Shown one piece after another: positions 1-11,378 of a stretch of DNA of 64,000 nucleotides. The notes below the pieces were generated by a model. It made no database searches and was not told the origin of the DNA. It saw only the letters and a program-made list of their open reading frames with translations. The stretch comes from Tragulus kanchil (taxonomy: Eukaryota; Chordata; Mammalia; Artiodactyla; Tragulidae). Each line of letters begins with the position of its first letter. Position 1 is the first letter of the stretch. The position numbers and the translations under genes are program-made. The DNA lies in contig JAIOJX010000001.1 of NCBI GenBank assembly GCA_022376925.1, positions 40,210,324 through 40,274,323 of the forward strand, written 5' to 3'.

Positions 1-226
1 GTTGCCAACTACAATTGTGTATTTGTCTGTTTCTTCTTTCAACCCTATTAGTTTTTGCTTCATTTATTTTGAGGTTCTATTGTCTGGTACATATACAGTA
101 TGATAATCATAGCTTCCTGGTGGATCGAGACTTTTATCATTATGTAATATCTCTATATCTAATAATTTTCTTTGTATTCTATTCTGAATTTTCAACTGTT
201 ATATTAGGGGGCTTCCTGTGCCATAT

Positions 227-581
227 ATATTTTTTGATTTTATTTATTTGCTTACTTTTGGTTATCCTGGGTTTTCACTGCTCCCACAGACTCTTCTCTA
301 GTTGCAGGAAGTGGGGGCTACTCTCTAGTTGAAGGAGCAGGTTTCTCATTGCGGTGACTTCTCTTGTTGTGGAACTCTGGCTCTAGGGCACAAGGGCTTC
401 AATAGTTGTGACACATGGGCTCCATAGTTGCAGCTCCGAGGCTCTAGAGCACAGGCTCCATAGATGTGGCTCACGGGCCTAGCTGCTCTGCAGTGTGTGG
501 GACCTTCCCGGATGAGACATCAAACTTGTGTCTCCTGCACTGGCAGGTGAAATCTTTGCCACTGAGCTACCAGGGAAACCC
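227..581 (-). mobile_element. CHR-type tRNA SINE, older copy
   Basis: Read on the minus strand it starts with the ruminant/cetacean SINE head (GGTTTCCCTGGTAGCTCAG) and ends in a T-rich stretch on the plus strand. It is flanked by a 12-base target-site duplication with one mismatch: cctgtgccatat at 215-226 and cctgtgtcatat at 582-593. The body is diverged and most CpG sites have decayed, so it is an old copy. Family assignment rests on recalled CHR-2 sequence. Confidence 0.8.
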
Positions 582-680
582 CCTGTGTCATATTTAACTC
601 TATTTCAGCAAGCAGTTTAAGTTTAAAATATAAGTTATGATCCATTTTGTGGGCTGTTGTTCTAGTGATAATTAATCTTT

Positions 681-905
681 GCTGTTTTTCAGTTGCTAAG
701 TCATTCTGACTCTTTTGTGACACCATGAATTGCAGCCTGCCAGTCTCCTCTGTCCATGGAATTCTCCAGGCAAGAATACTGGAGTGGGTTGGCATTTCCT
801 TCTCCAGGGGATCTACCTAGGGATTGAACCCAAGGACTGAACTCGCATTTCCTATATTAGGAGGCGTTTCTTTTTTTTCCTCCCACTGAGCCACCAGGGA
901 AGGCC
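681..905 (-). mobile_element. Bov-tA SINE
   Basis: Antisense Bov-tA: it begins with 'cagttgctaagtcattctga' and passes through 'aatactggagtgggttggc'. It ends in 'gagccaccagggaaggcc', the reverse complement of the tRNA-like head. It has an internal T-rich interruption near 870-880. An identical copy lies at 1788-2012 in duplication A. Confidence 0.85.
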
Positions 906-1640
906 AATATTCATTGTTACAGGCATTCAATTATCTACAATTTATATTTGCTTATTATAGTTATCACTTGCTTTTTACTCCAGTTCCTTAAGTGTGCTTA
1001 TATAATTTGTAAGTAATAATTTATTTTAATTTTGGGGTGTTTGAATTCCATTTAAATCCCTTTTCTCAGTCTGGTTGATTTTCATATGTTTAACATATGA
1101 AATGTATTTGAAGCATTAATATGGTTCCAAGATTCAAACTTTGTAAAACATGCCAGTTCTCCTAATCTCTGCTACACAATTCCAGTCTCTCCCTTCCTGC
1201 CACTTATTTCCTACCTGCCATGTGTAGATAACCAGTCTATTCAGTTTCTAGTATCTTTCGTGTATATCTTCTACACAGATTAGTGGATATATGTTCATTT
1301 TTTATATCCTCTATTTTTCACACAAAGAGTAAGATACATTTTGAGTTTATTTCTTTCACTGTATGTTTTAGAAATCTTTCCATATTAGTTCATAGATTTT
1401 TGTTCATTGTTAGAAAGTCTTTCCCTGTAGAGAACTTAAAAGATAGCTCACTCATATTTTCTAGCAGCATTTGTTTGTTTTAATTTCTTATGCCTGTATA
1501 TGCCAACTACATTTTGAATTTATACTTGTATGTGTTGTAAGGTATGGTGTCACTGGTCTCTGCACTATTTATTGAAAGCACTGTCTTTAATAAGTTGAGA
1601 TGTGGTAGCTCATTTTTGAAAAGCTAGTAGCTTGTGACTT
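906..1640. other. AT-rich intergenic DNA, no gene seen
   Basis: I see no coding potential. A few phrases, such as 'gcactatttattgaaagcac' near 1561, resemble very old minus-strand L1 3' sequence, but too little is left to call an element. The segment recurs at 2013-2747. Confidence 0.4.
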
Positions 1641-3052
1641 GAGAACCAGCGGATCATATTGTGGCACAATGATTAGAGTATGACGGTACTCTAAATTTTG
1701 CAACCACAGGAAGGAGTAGGAAGTCAGTGTTATTTCAAGTTGTGATATCCATTTTGTGGGCTGTTGTTCTAGTGATAATTAATCTTTGCTGTTTTTCAGT
1801 TGCTAAGTCATTCTGACTCTTTTGTGACACCATGAATTGCAGCCTGCCAGTCTCCTCTGTCCATGGAATTCTCCAGGCAAGAATACTGGAGTGGGTTGGC
1901 ATTTCCTTCTCCAGGGGATCTACCTAGGGATTGAACCCAAGGACTGAACTCGCATTTCCTATATTAGGAGGCGTTTCTTTTTTTTCCTCCCACTGAGCCA
2001 CCAGGGAAGGCCAATATTCATTGTTACAGGCATTCAATTATCTACAATTTATATTTGCTTATTATAGTTATCACTTGCTTTTTACTCCAGTTCCTTAAGT
2101 GTGCTTATATAATTTGTAAGTAATAATTTATTTTAATTTTGGGGTGTTTGAATTCCATTTAAATCCCTTTTCTCAGTCTGGTTGATTTTCATATGTTTAA
2201 CATATGAAATGTATTTGAAGCATTAATATGGTTCCAAGATTCAAACTTTGTAAAACGTGCCAGTTCTCCTAATCTCTGCTACACAATTCCAGTCTCTCCC
2301 TTCCTGCCACTTATTTCCTACCTGCCATGTGTAGATAACCAGTCTATTCAGTTTCTAGTATCTTTCGTGTATATCTTCTACACAGATTAGTGGATATATG
2401 TTCATTTTTTATATCCTCTATTTTTCACACAAAGAGTAAGATACATTTTGAGTTTATTTCTTTCACTGTATGTTTTAGAAATCTTTCCATATTAGTTCAT
2501 AGATTTTTGTTCATTGTTAGAAAGTCTTTCCCTGTAGAGAACTTAAAAGATAGCTCACTCATATTTTCTAGCAGCATTTGTTTGTTTTAATTTCTTATGC
2601 CTGTATATGCCAACTACATTTTGAATTTATACTTGTATGTGTTGTAAGGTATGGTGTCACTGGTCTCTGCACTATTTATTGAAAGCACTGTCTTTAATAA
2701 GTTGAGATGTGGTAGCTCATTTTTGAAAAGCTAGTAGCTTGTGACTTGAGAACCAGCGGATCATATTGTGGCACAATGATTAGAGTATGACGGTACTCTA
2801 AATTTTGCAACCACAGGAAGGAGTAGGAAGTCAGTGTTATTTCAAGTTGTGATATGGTTAAGTCTAAAATTTGAGGGTGAGAGATGGACTTGAGAGGGTT
2901 TTGTTTGAGGAAGTGGCATAGGCAAGAGATTGAGGGAAATGGCCCTAGGAATGATTTCATTAATAGCAATATTTGAAAGACTCTATGAAATTAGACAGAT
3001 AGTTTTATGAGCATTTTTTGTACAATGTGGATATCATTGTTGTAGGCTTTTT

Positions 3053-3376
3053 TTTTTTTTTAAAGATTTATTTATTTATTATTGATGGGGGTGGGGTCGG
3101 GAGGGAGGGGAGCAGGCGGGCCACTTCCATTGGTTTTTCGTTTATCTATTTTCATCCGTCATTGTTCTTTGGCTCCTGTGGACCTCCCATCGCGGTGGCG
3201 TCTGTCGTTGCAGAGCGCCGGCTCTGGGCGCATGCGCTCTAGAGCTCCGGCTCGGTAATTGGACACATCAGTCCAGCCCCTCTGCAGCACGTGGGACCTT
3301 CCCAGGCCAGGGATCGAACTGGCGCCCCTTGCACTGCAAGGCGGTGTCCTTACCCACTGGACCACCAGGGAAGCCC
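3053..3376 (-). mobile_element. Young CHR-like tRNA SINE (long 3' form)
   Basis: Full-length antisense SINE. On the minus strand it starts GGGCTTCCCTGGTGGTCCAG, carries an intact B-box (GTTCGATCCC) and keeps many CpG sites, including a cgcatgcgc core near 3228. It ends in a long A/T-rich tail (taaagatttatttatttatt on plus). A perfect 14-base target-site duplication, gttgtaggcttttt, lies at 3039-3052 and 3378-3391. Intact CpGs and a perfect duplication point to recent insertion. Confidence 0.88.
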
Positions 3377-3391
3377 AGTTGTAGGCTTTTT

Positions 3392-3820
3392 GAAGTAGAG
3401 GGCATGGACAAAAGAGTAAGATATATGATATAATTTTGCTTTATAAACTCTGAGATTGTGATTTTATTTCATGAACTTTCATTACGTGGTAGTTTATGGT
3501 GATAATAATCATGTTGCTAATGTTCTGTAATTCAATTACTGCACTGTTGTGAACATTAACAATCATGTAGCAGATCCGAAGAGCGGTGGTACAAACAGGC
3601 AATATTCATATTTCAGTTAGTTACAGCCTATTGTGTAATTACACATGTTGCCATTTGTAAAAACTGTAGCATTGGCATGGAAATAGAACTGTTAATTCAT
3701 TGGCTGATACATAATGTTGAAGATAGTAGGAACACTAATGGGGGAGGATTTATGGAACAAATGACAACACATATCTTGTCAGCAGTCATCACGAAACAAA
3801 AATTAGTGTTTCGAAACTTG
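3392..3820. other. Unique AT-rich DNA
   Basis: No transposon or gene recognised. The segment is repeated at 4491-4920 as part of duplication B; unmatched AT-rich DNA then continues to about 5320. Confidence 0.5.
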
Positions 3821-4156
3821 AAGGTAATTTTGAAAAGCTAGTAGCTTGTGACTTGAGAACCAGCGGATCATATTGTGGCACAATGATTAGAGTATGATAC
3901 TCTAAATTTTGCAACCACAGGAAGGAGTAGGAAGTCAGTGTTATTTCAAGTTGTGATATGGTTAAGTCTAAAATTTGAGGGTGAGAGATGGACTTGAGAG
4001 GGTTTTGTTTGAGGAAGTGGCATAGGCAAGAGATTGAGGGAAATGGCCCTAGGAATGATTTCATTAATAGCAATATTTGAAAGACTCTATGAAATTAGAC
4101 AGATAGTTTTATGAGCATTTTTTGTACAATGTGGATATCATTGTTGTAGGCTTTTT

Positions 4157-4475
4157 TTTTAAAGATTTATTTATTTTTTTTGGATGTGGGTGGGGTCGGG
4201 GGGGAGGGGAGCAGGCGGGCCACTTCTGTTGGTCTTTCATTTATCTATTTTCATCCGTCATTGTTCTTTGGCTCCTGTGGACCTCCCATCGCGGTGGCGT
4301 CTGTCGTTGCAGAGCGCCGGCTCTGGGCGCATGCGCTCTAGAGCTCCGGCTCGGTAATTGGACACATCAGTCCAGCCCCTCTGCAGCACGTGGGACCTTC
4401 CCAGGCCAGGGATCGAACTGGCGCCCCTTGCACTGCAAGGCGGTGTCCTTACCCACTGGACCACCAGGGAAGCCC
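4157..4475 (-). mobile_element. Second copy of the 3053 SINE
   Basis: Same SINE in the same flanking sequence, with the 14-base duplication at 4143-4156 and 4477-4490, so it comes from duplication B and not from an independent insertion. Its 3' tail region differs by several substitutions and small indels from the first copy while the rest is identical. Confidence 0.88.
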
Positions 4476-5332
4476 AGTTGTAGGCTTTTTGAAGTAGAGG
4501 GCATGGACAAAAGAGTAAGATATATGATATAATTTTGCTTTATAAACTCTGAGATTGTGATTTTATTTCATGAACTTTCATTACGTGGTAGTTTATGGTG
4601 ATAATAATCATGTTGCTAATGTTCTGTAATTCAATTACTGCACTGTTGTGAACATTAACAATCATGTAGCAGATCCGAAGAGCGGTGGTACAAACAGGCA
4701 ATATTCATATTTCAGTTAGTTACAGCCTATTGTGTAATTACACATGTTGCCATTTGTAAAAACTGTAGCATTGGCATGGAAATAGAACTGTTAATTCATT
4801 GGCTGATACATAATGTTGAAGATAGTAGGAACACTAATGGGGGAGGATTTATGGAACAAATGACAACACATATCTTGTCAGCAGTCATCACGAAACAAAA
4901 AATTAGTGTTTGCGAAACTTGAAGGTAAAAGTATATCTCTTTCTTGATTGTGGTTACAACTCAGCTGCAATATGTATATTAACTCTGTATTGCACGGATG
5001 GTTTGTTGTAGTCTACAGTGAAATATCATCTACTGTAGCACATGGTTATAATGATAGGCCTGGAGAATACTCTTCTTTCTTAATTCATGTAATATTTAGC
5101 TGGAGAAAGCTATGCTCATTTTAAATGAGTTTCTGAAGGAAGCATAAGTTGTTAAAGAAATCTGTTTTTTCCATTAAAAAATTTTAAAATTTTGAATTAA
5201 GATAGTTTAGAAAACATTAAGCTTTAATGGTACTGTTTTAAGAAGTAATATATAGTGAATTTTTGAAATATTGAAACTTGAATATATTAACTACATAATC
5301 TACAAATTTTGTATTCTATTTGCACACCTTTT

Positions 5333-5664
5333 TTAAAAAAAAAAACATTTATTTTTTATTTATTTATCCTTTGGGGGGTAGGGTAGGGAGGGAGGGGGAC
5401 GGGCGGGCCACTTCTATTGGTCTTCCATTTCTCTATTTTCATCCGTCTTTGTTCTTTGGCTCCTGTGGGCCTCCCATTGCGGTGGCCTCTGTTGTCACAG
5501 AGAGCCGGCTCTGGGCACATGCACCTCAGAGCTCCAACTCGGTAATTGGACACATCAGTCCAGTCGCTCGGCGGCACGTGGGATCTTCCCAGACCAGGGA
5601 TCGAACTGGTGCCCCTTGTGCTGCAAGGTGGTGTCCTTACCCACTGGACCACCAGGGGAAGCCC
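5333..5664 (-). mobile_element. Young CHR-like tRNA SINE (long 3' form)
   Basis: Full-length antisense copy. The tail at 5335-5370 contains 'tttttatttatttatc', followed by the G-rich 3' body, the cacatgcacc core and the 'ccaccaggggaagccc' head. A perfect 12-base target-site duplication, tgcacacctttt, lies at 5321-5332 and 5665-5676. Confidence 0.88.
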
Positions 5665-5676
5665 TGCACACCTTTT

Positions 5677-7960
5677 AATATACTTTTAGGCAAGTATATT
5701 TACAACCAGAAAAAAAATAACTTTATTGTCTAGATATTTATTATATAAATATAATAAGTTCCATTTAACCATTATAATAAACTTCCATGAAAAATAGTTT
5801 TTCTCTTGTTAGTCTGGGATTAAAAGTAGTCCCAACTGAGTCATAGTTAAAGCAAGATATAAAAGAGAGTGATCTATTGGTTACACAACATCACTTGAAT
5901 GACTGTCTCCTACCAATATGGATTTTATTATTGTATTTATACTTATTTATAATACCTAGAACACCTAACACAATGTAAGGTACACAGCAGATACTCATTA
6001 AGTTCTTACTGATTGATTAGGGGATAAATCTGCATTAGACAGCTTCAGATAGTTATAAGGAAGATGGGAATAGATAAAAGCACTTTGTAAAAGGTGTAAG
6101 TGCAAGCTCAATAAAAAGTATCATTACAGTAATAATACCCCTGATAGAATGTTAAAGAAAAGTAAAGGTTATTCTTTGTATTTTCTCTTCATGTAGTTTG
6201 ATGCCTTAATGTTTTTTTTTAATATTGGTCCAATGATAATTGGAAAGAACCAGTGTCTCATATGACAGAATTAAAGCTGCCATCATAATGGCTCCATTAG
6301 TGATCTTATCTGACCTTTTCTATTTGAGTTAGCCATAAGGTATTGTGAACATTGCTTGCGATGTGTTTGTAAGGGATCTGATGACACCACTATAGGGAAA
6401 GGTACTTAAATTCATATGTAACTATGGTTCATTACTCATTGAGACATGTACCTTCTCAGCCATTTTAGAACTCTCTGGAAAAAAAGGGTAATTGAAAGAT
6501 TGATGTACCAGGCTGTTTATGAATAAAAGTGCATGATTAAAATTTTAAATTTTATTCATATTTAAACCAGGAGACTATATAGAGGTGTAGGAAGAATCTG
6601 CTGACATAATAAAATTAAAGTTAGGTTTATTAGACTAAAATCCACAAGTAGATGCTACATTATACTAAAGTTTTAACTGAGTGAAATTTGCTGAAGTACT
6701 TGCTCTGTATTGCTTATTTTCGTAGAATGAAACATGTAAAAATAAGTTTACAGCTAAGGTGGTTGTTCCAGTGCTACCTGATTGCCAGTCTTCCTGGAAT
6801 CATTGGTTAAGAGAGCTCATTACATAATGACTATCTATAAATATTAATTATATCACTAAATTATGCTTTCTGTTTTATATTAAGAAACATTTTGTGTTTT
6901 AAATGTCCTAATTTTTAGCCTAAGAGTCAATCCCTCTGTACATAGAACATCATGAATGAAGAGAAAAAGAAAATCAAAAAGCTTACTTTTTTACTGATGC
7001 TTTTAGTATGGAATTAAAAAAGCATTTATTCAACAATTATTTCATAAAAACTATATATATATTGACCCTGAGCTTTTGGCTGAATATACAGAAATAGAAA
7101 TCACATGCTTTTTCTGTACAGAGTTTGTCAGGAAAGAGTGATGCTAAAAGAGTAAGCAAGGCAAGCAGTGGAATGAGATAGAGGCCCTTGAAAACACTGA
7201 GAATTCTAAAATGTATTCAAAATGTCTTTGTACAAAGACATTGTTACATTTTGTCAAATTTAGTTAAACCTTTCTAAGCCCTTGAAAGTGGTCCCCTTGT
7301 TTGTGTACTTACCTTCTCACTAGGTCATTCTAATTGTTGGCTTTGCTGAACTAACATTTAAATTTATAGACAAGTGTTTTGTTTGACTCTAACTTACCAA
7401 CTCTTACACTCACCATGAAAATCCATAAAGCAACACCTCCTAAGGCAAAAGAATGTAGAATAACCAACAGGGAGTCAGCCCTTATGTTTTTGTTCCCCCA
7501 AGAAACTAAGGGAGAAAAAAAATCACTTATTTAATGCAAGGATTTATTAGAAGTGAATACTAGCATTTCAGTCCTTAGTTGAATATGTCCACAGCTTCTA
7601 AGCTTGATTAGAGATATGGTATGGGGGGAAGGGGGCAGTCAAATGGGAAAGCATCAGAAGATACCACACTCAAACTCCTCACTCCTGAAAACTATAGGGG
7701 GAGAATTTTAAACATGTTACTATCTCTGTGTTAAGCATCACACAGGGTAAGATGAGTTTGGAGACAGTAGGCTTGGATCAACTATTGCAGTATGAAGCAA
7801 AGGCACATATACAATAGAAACACACTACAATGCTCCAAAATACAGCAAAGCTCACAAGAGAATAATTCTCAGTGTCAGATGCCAGTGCCTGCCCACGTCA
7901 AACCCTAGATAACAAGCCTGAGTGGCATTTTAATTAAGGAAATAACTGCAAACTTTCAGA
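5677..7960. other. Unique AT-rich DNA, no recognised element
   Basis: About 2.3 kb without a SINE, LINE or open frame I can recognise, and without the ~1.1 kb duplication seen elsewhere. The less AT-rich stretch 6230-6410 and the stretch 6690-6860 look non-repetitive and could be conserved noncoding DNA. I have no alignment to show it. Confidence 0.4.
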
Positions 7961-8184
7961 GCAGACACTTTTTGCAACCCCATGAACTGTAGCATACCAG
8001 GCTTCTTTGTCCCACACCATCTCCGAGAGTTGCTCAAACTCATGTCCATTGAGTTGGTGATGCCATCCAACCATCTCAGCCTCTGTTGCCCCCTTCTCCT
8101 GCCCTCAATCTTTCACAGCATCTTAGTCTTTCCCAATGAGTAGCCCCTTTGTATCAGGTGGCCAAGGTATTTGGAGTTTCAGTG

Positions 8185-8460
8185 TCAATCTTCTGATACA
8201 TATTCGCAGTTGATTTCCTTTAGGAATGACTGGTTTGATCTCCTTGCAGTCCACGGGACTCTCCTCAATCTTCTCCAGCACCACAATTTGAAAACATCAA
8301 TTCTTTGGCTCTCAGCTTTCTTTATGGTCCAACTCTGACATTTGTACACAGCTACTGGAAAAACTACAGCTTTGACTATATGGTACTTTGTAATCGAAGC
8401 AATGTCTCTGTTTTTTAATATGCTAACTAGGTTTGTCATAGCTTTTCTTCCAAGGAGCAA
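8185..8460 (-). pseudogene. BovB ORF remnant, C-terminal region
   Basis: A 91-residue open stretch includes LLGRKAMTNLVSILKNRDI and, further on, WTIKKAE and WCWRRLRRVPWTARRSNQS. This is the region downstream of the reverse transcriptase in BovB/RTE proteins. It is a fragment of one long ancestral ORF and not a gene. The same stretch recurs at 9279-9554 through duplication C. Confidence 0.85.
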
Positions 8461-8888
8461 GAGTCTTTTAATTTCATGGCTACAGTTACAGTCTGCAGTG
8501 ATTTTTGAATCCAGGAAATTAGTCTGTCACTGTTTCCACTGTTTGCCCATCTATTTACCATGAAATGATGGGACTGGATGCCATGACCATTGTTTTTAGA
8601 ATATTAAATTTTAGACTAGCTTTTTCACTCTCCTCTTTCACCTATATCAAGAGGCTCTTTAGTTCCTCTTCACTTTCTGCCTTAAGAGTGGTATCATTTG
8701 TGTATCTAAGATTGTTGATATTTCTTCCAGCAATCTTGACTCAAGTTTGTGCTTTATCTAGCCTAACTTTTTGCATGATGTACTCTGTAAAAGAGTTAAA
8801 TAAGTGTGGTGATAATGCATAACTTTGATATAGTCCTTTTCCCAGTTTTGAACCAGTCCATTGTTACATGTCCAGTTCTAACTATTGC

Positions 8889-9164
8889 TTACTGACCTAC
8901 ATACAGGTATCTCAGGAGATAGGTAAAGTGGTCTCGTATTCCCATCTCCTTAAGAATTTCCCACAGTTTGTTGTGATCCACACAGTCAAAGGTTTTAGTG
9001 TAGTCAATTAAGCAGAAGTAGATGATTTTCTGGAATTCTCTTGCTTTTTCTATAAGCCAGTGGATGTTGGCAGTCTGATCTCTGGTTCCTCTGCCTTTTC
9101 TAAATCCAACTTGTACATCTGGAAATTCTTTGCCCCTTGGTTGCCCCATGTTTTTTCCATCCAA
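8889..9164 (-). pseudogene. BovB reverse transcriptase remnant (motif A)
   Basis: The frame reads PDVQVGFRKGRGTRDQTANI, then YFCLIDYTKTFDCVDHNKLW. The F-D-x-V-D-H core carries the first catalytic aspartate of the RT palm. The amino end (MDGKNMGQPRGKE) is encoded by the junction filler of duplication C, so that start is not part of BovB. Its homologue in the second copy lies around 9983-10235 without that start. Confidence 0.8.
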
Positions 9165-10359
9165 CCATCTCAGCCTCTGTTGCCCCCTTCTCCTGCCCTC
9201 AATCTTTCACAGCATCTTAGTCTTTCCCAATGAGTAGCCCCTTTGTATCAGGTGGCCAAGGTATTTGGAGTTTCAGTGTCAATCTTCTGATACATATTCG
9301 CAGTTGATTTCCTTTAGGAATGACTGGTTTGATCTCCTTGCAGTCCACGGGACTCTCCTCAATCTTCTCCAGCACCACAATTTGAAAACATCAATTCTTT
9401 GGCTCTCAGCTTTCTTTATGGTCCAACTCTGACATTTGTACACAGCTACTGGAAAAACTACAGCTTTGACTATATGGTACTTTGTAATCGAAGCAATGTC
9501 TCTGTTTTTTAATATGCTAACTAGGTTTGTCATAGCTTTTCTTCCAAGGAGCAAGAGTCTTTTAATTTCATGGCTACAGTTACAGTCTGCAGTGATTTTT
9601 GAATCCAGGAAATTAGTCTGTCACTGTTTCCACTGTTTGCCCATCTATTTACCATGAAATGATGGGACTGGATGCCATGACCATTGTTTTTAGAATATTA
9701 AATTTTAGACTAGCTTTTTCACTCTCCTCTTTCACCTATATCAAGAGGCTCTTTAGTTCCTCTTCACTTTCTGCCTTAAGAGTGGTATCATTTGTGTATC
9801 TAAGATTGTTGATATTTCTTCCAGCAATCTTGACTCAAGTTTGTGCTTTATCTAGCCTAACTTTTTGCATGATGTACTCTGTAAAAGAGTTAAATAAGTG
9901 TGGTGATAATGCATAACTTTGATATAGTCCTTTTCCCAGTTTTGAACCAGTCCATTGTTACATGTCCAGTTCTAACTATTGCTTACTGACCTACATACAG
10001 GTATCTCAGGAGATAGGTAAAGTGGTCTCGTATTCCCATCTCCTTAAGAATTTCCCACAGTTTGTTGTGATCCACACAGTCAAAGGTTTTAGTGTAGTCA
10101 ATTAAGCAGAAGTAGATGATTTTCTGGAATTCTCTTGCTTTTTCTATAAGCCAGTGGATGTTGGCAGTCTGATCTCTGGTTCCTCTGCCTTTTCTAAATC
10201 CAACTTGTACATCTGGAAATTCTCAGTTCACATACTGTTGAAGCCTATCTTGAAGGATTTTTAAACATTAGCTAGCATGTGAAATGACTGCAATTTTACA
10301 GTAGATTGAAGATTCTTTGGCATTGCCTTCTTTGGGATAGAAATGAAAAGTGACCTTTT

Positions 10360-10554
10360 CTAGTCCTGTGGCAACTGCCAAGTTTTCCACATTTGCTGCC
10401 ATATTAAATACAGAACTTTAACTGCATCATCTTTTAGGATTTTAAATAGCTCAGCTGGATTTCTATCACCTCCACTGGCTTTGTTTGTAATAATGCTTCC
10501 TAAGACCCACTTGACTTCACACTCCAGGATGTCTAGCACTAGGTAAGTGATCAT
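10360..10554 (-). pseudogene. BovB reverse transcriptase remnant (upstream of palm)
   Basis: A 64-residue stretch with LDILECEVKWVLGSIITNKASGGDRNPAELF matches the start of the RT domain in RTE elements. It lies directly 5' (higher coordinates) of the duplicated palm region, as expected for minus-strand BovB. Confidence 0.8.
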
Positions 10555-11073
10555 GCCATTGTGTTTATCCAGGTCATTAAGATCTTTTTTGTACAGTTTT
10601 TCTGTGTATTCTTATCATTTTTTCTCAATCTTTTCTCCTTCTGTTAGGTCCATACCATTTCTGTCTTTTATTGTGCCCATCTTTACATGAAATGGTCCCT
10701 TGTTATCTCTATTTTTCTTGAAGAGATCACGAGTCTCCATTCTATTGTTTTCCTTTATTTTGTTGCATTGTTCAATTAAGAAGCCTTTCTTATCTCTCCT
10801 TGCTATTCTTTTGAGTTCAATTGGGTATATCTTTCCCTTTCTCCTTTACGTTTCACTTCTGTTTTTCTCAACTATTTGTAAAGCTTCCTCAGAAACTTTT
10901 TTGCCTTCTTGCATTTCTTTTTCATTGAAATGAGTTCAGACACCACCTCCCCAAAAATGTTCAAAACTTCTGTCCATAGTTCTTCAGGCACTCTATCAGA
11001 TCAAATCCCTTGAAACTATTTGTCAGTTTCACTGTATGATCATAAGGCGTTTGGTTTAGGTCATACCTTAATG

Positions 11074-11267
11074 GGCTTCCCTGGTGGCTCAGATGGTAAA
11101 GAATTCACCTGCAGTGTAGGAGACCTGGGTTCAATCCCTGTTTCTGGAAGATTCCCTGGAAAAGGAAATGGCAATCAACTCAAGTATTCTTGCCTGGTAA
11201 ATCCCATGGACAGGGGAGTCTGGTGGAATGACATGAGTCAAATGCAACTGAGCAGCTAACACACACA
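11074..11267 (+). mobile_element. Bov-tA SINE inserted in BovB
   Basis: Sense Bov-tA: 'gggcttccctggtggctcag', a B-box-like 'gggttcaatccc', 'aagtattcttgcctgg', and a 3' end 'caactgagcagctaacacac'. The flanks show a 13-base target-site duplication with one mismatch, cataccttaatgg (11062-11074) and catacctaaatgg (11268-11280). This proves insertion into the older BovB. Confidence 0.9.
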
Positions 11268-11378
11268 CATACCTAAATGGCCTGGCGATTTTCCTTACTT
11301 TCTTCCACTTAAGTCTGAATTTTGAAATAAGGAGTTCATGATCTGAGCCACAGTCACCTCCAGGTCTTGTTTTTACTG

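Larger units (their letters stand above)
641..2854. repeat. Direct tandem duplication A (2 x 1107 b)
   Basis: Bases 641-1747 are repeated at 1748-2854 with the same length. The one difference I noticed is a/g in 'aaaacatgcc' versus 'aaaacgtgcc' near 1147/2254. The unit holds one Bov-tA SINE and AT-rich DNA. Its last ~134 bases are also the start of duplication B, so that segment occurs three times (about 1615, 2721 and 3828). Likely an assembly overlap left uncollapsed. Confidence 0.95.
2721..4928. repeat. Direct tandem duplication B (~1107 and ~1101 b)
   Basis: Bases 2721-3827 recur at 3828-4928. The unit contains a complete young SINE with its target-site duplication, so the SINE inserted before the copy was made. 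Differences cluster in the SINE 3' tail (3053-3160 versus 4157-4255) and in homopolymers. 'gtatgacggtactct' in the first copy is 'gtatgatactct' in the second. The first copy overlaps the end of duplication A. Confidence 0.95.
8063..10223. repeat. Direct tandem duplication C (2 x 1067 b, 27-b filler)
   Basis: Bases 8063-9129 are repeated at 9157-10223 with equal length. Between them sits a 27-base filler (9130-9156, starting ttgccccttg) that does not continue the BovB sequence. After the second copy BovB resumes normally with 'cagttcacatactgttgaag'. The duplication lies wholly inside BovB and would scramble its domain order if real. Confidence 0.95.
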
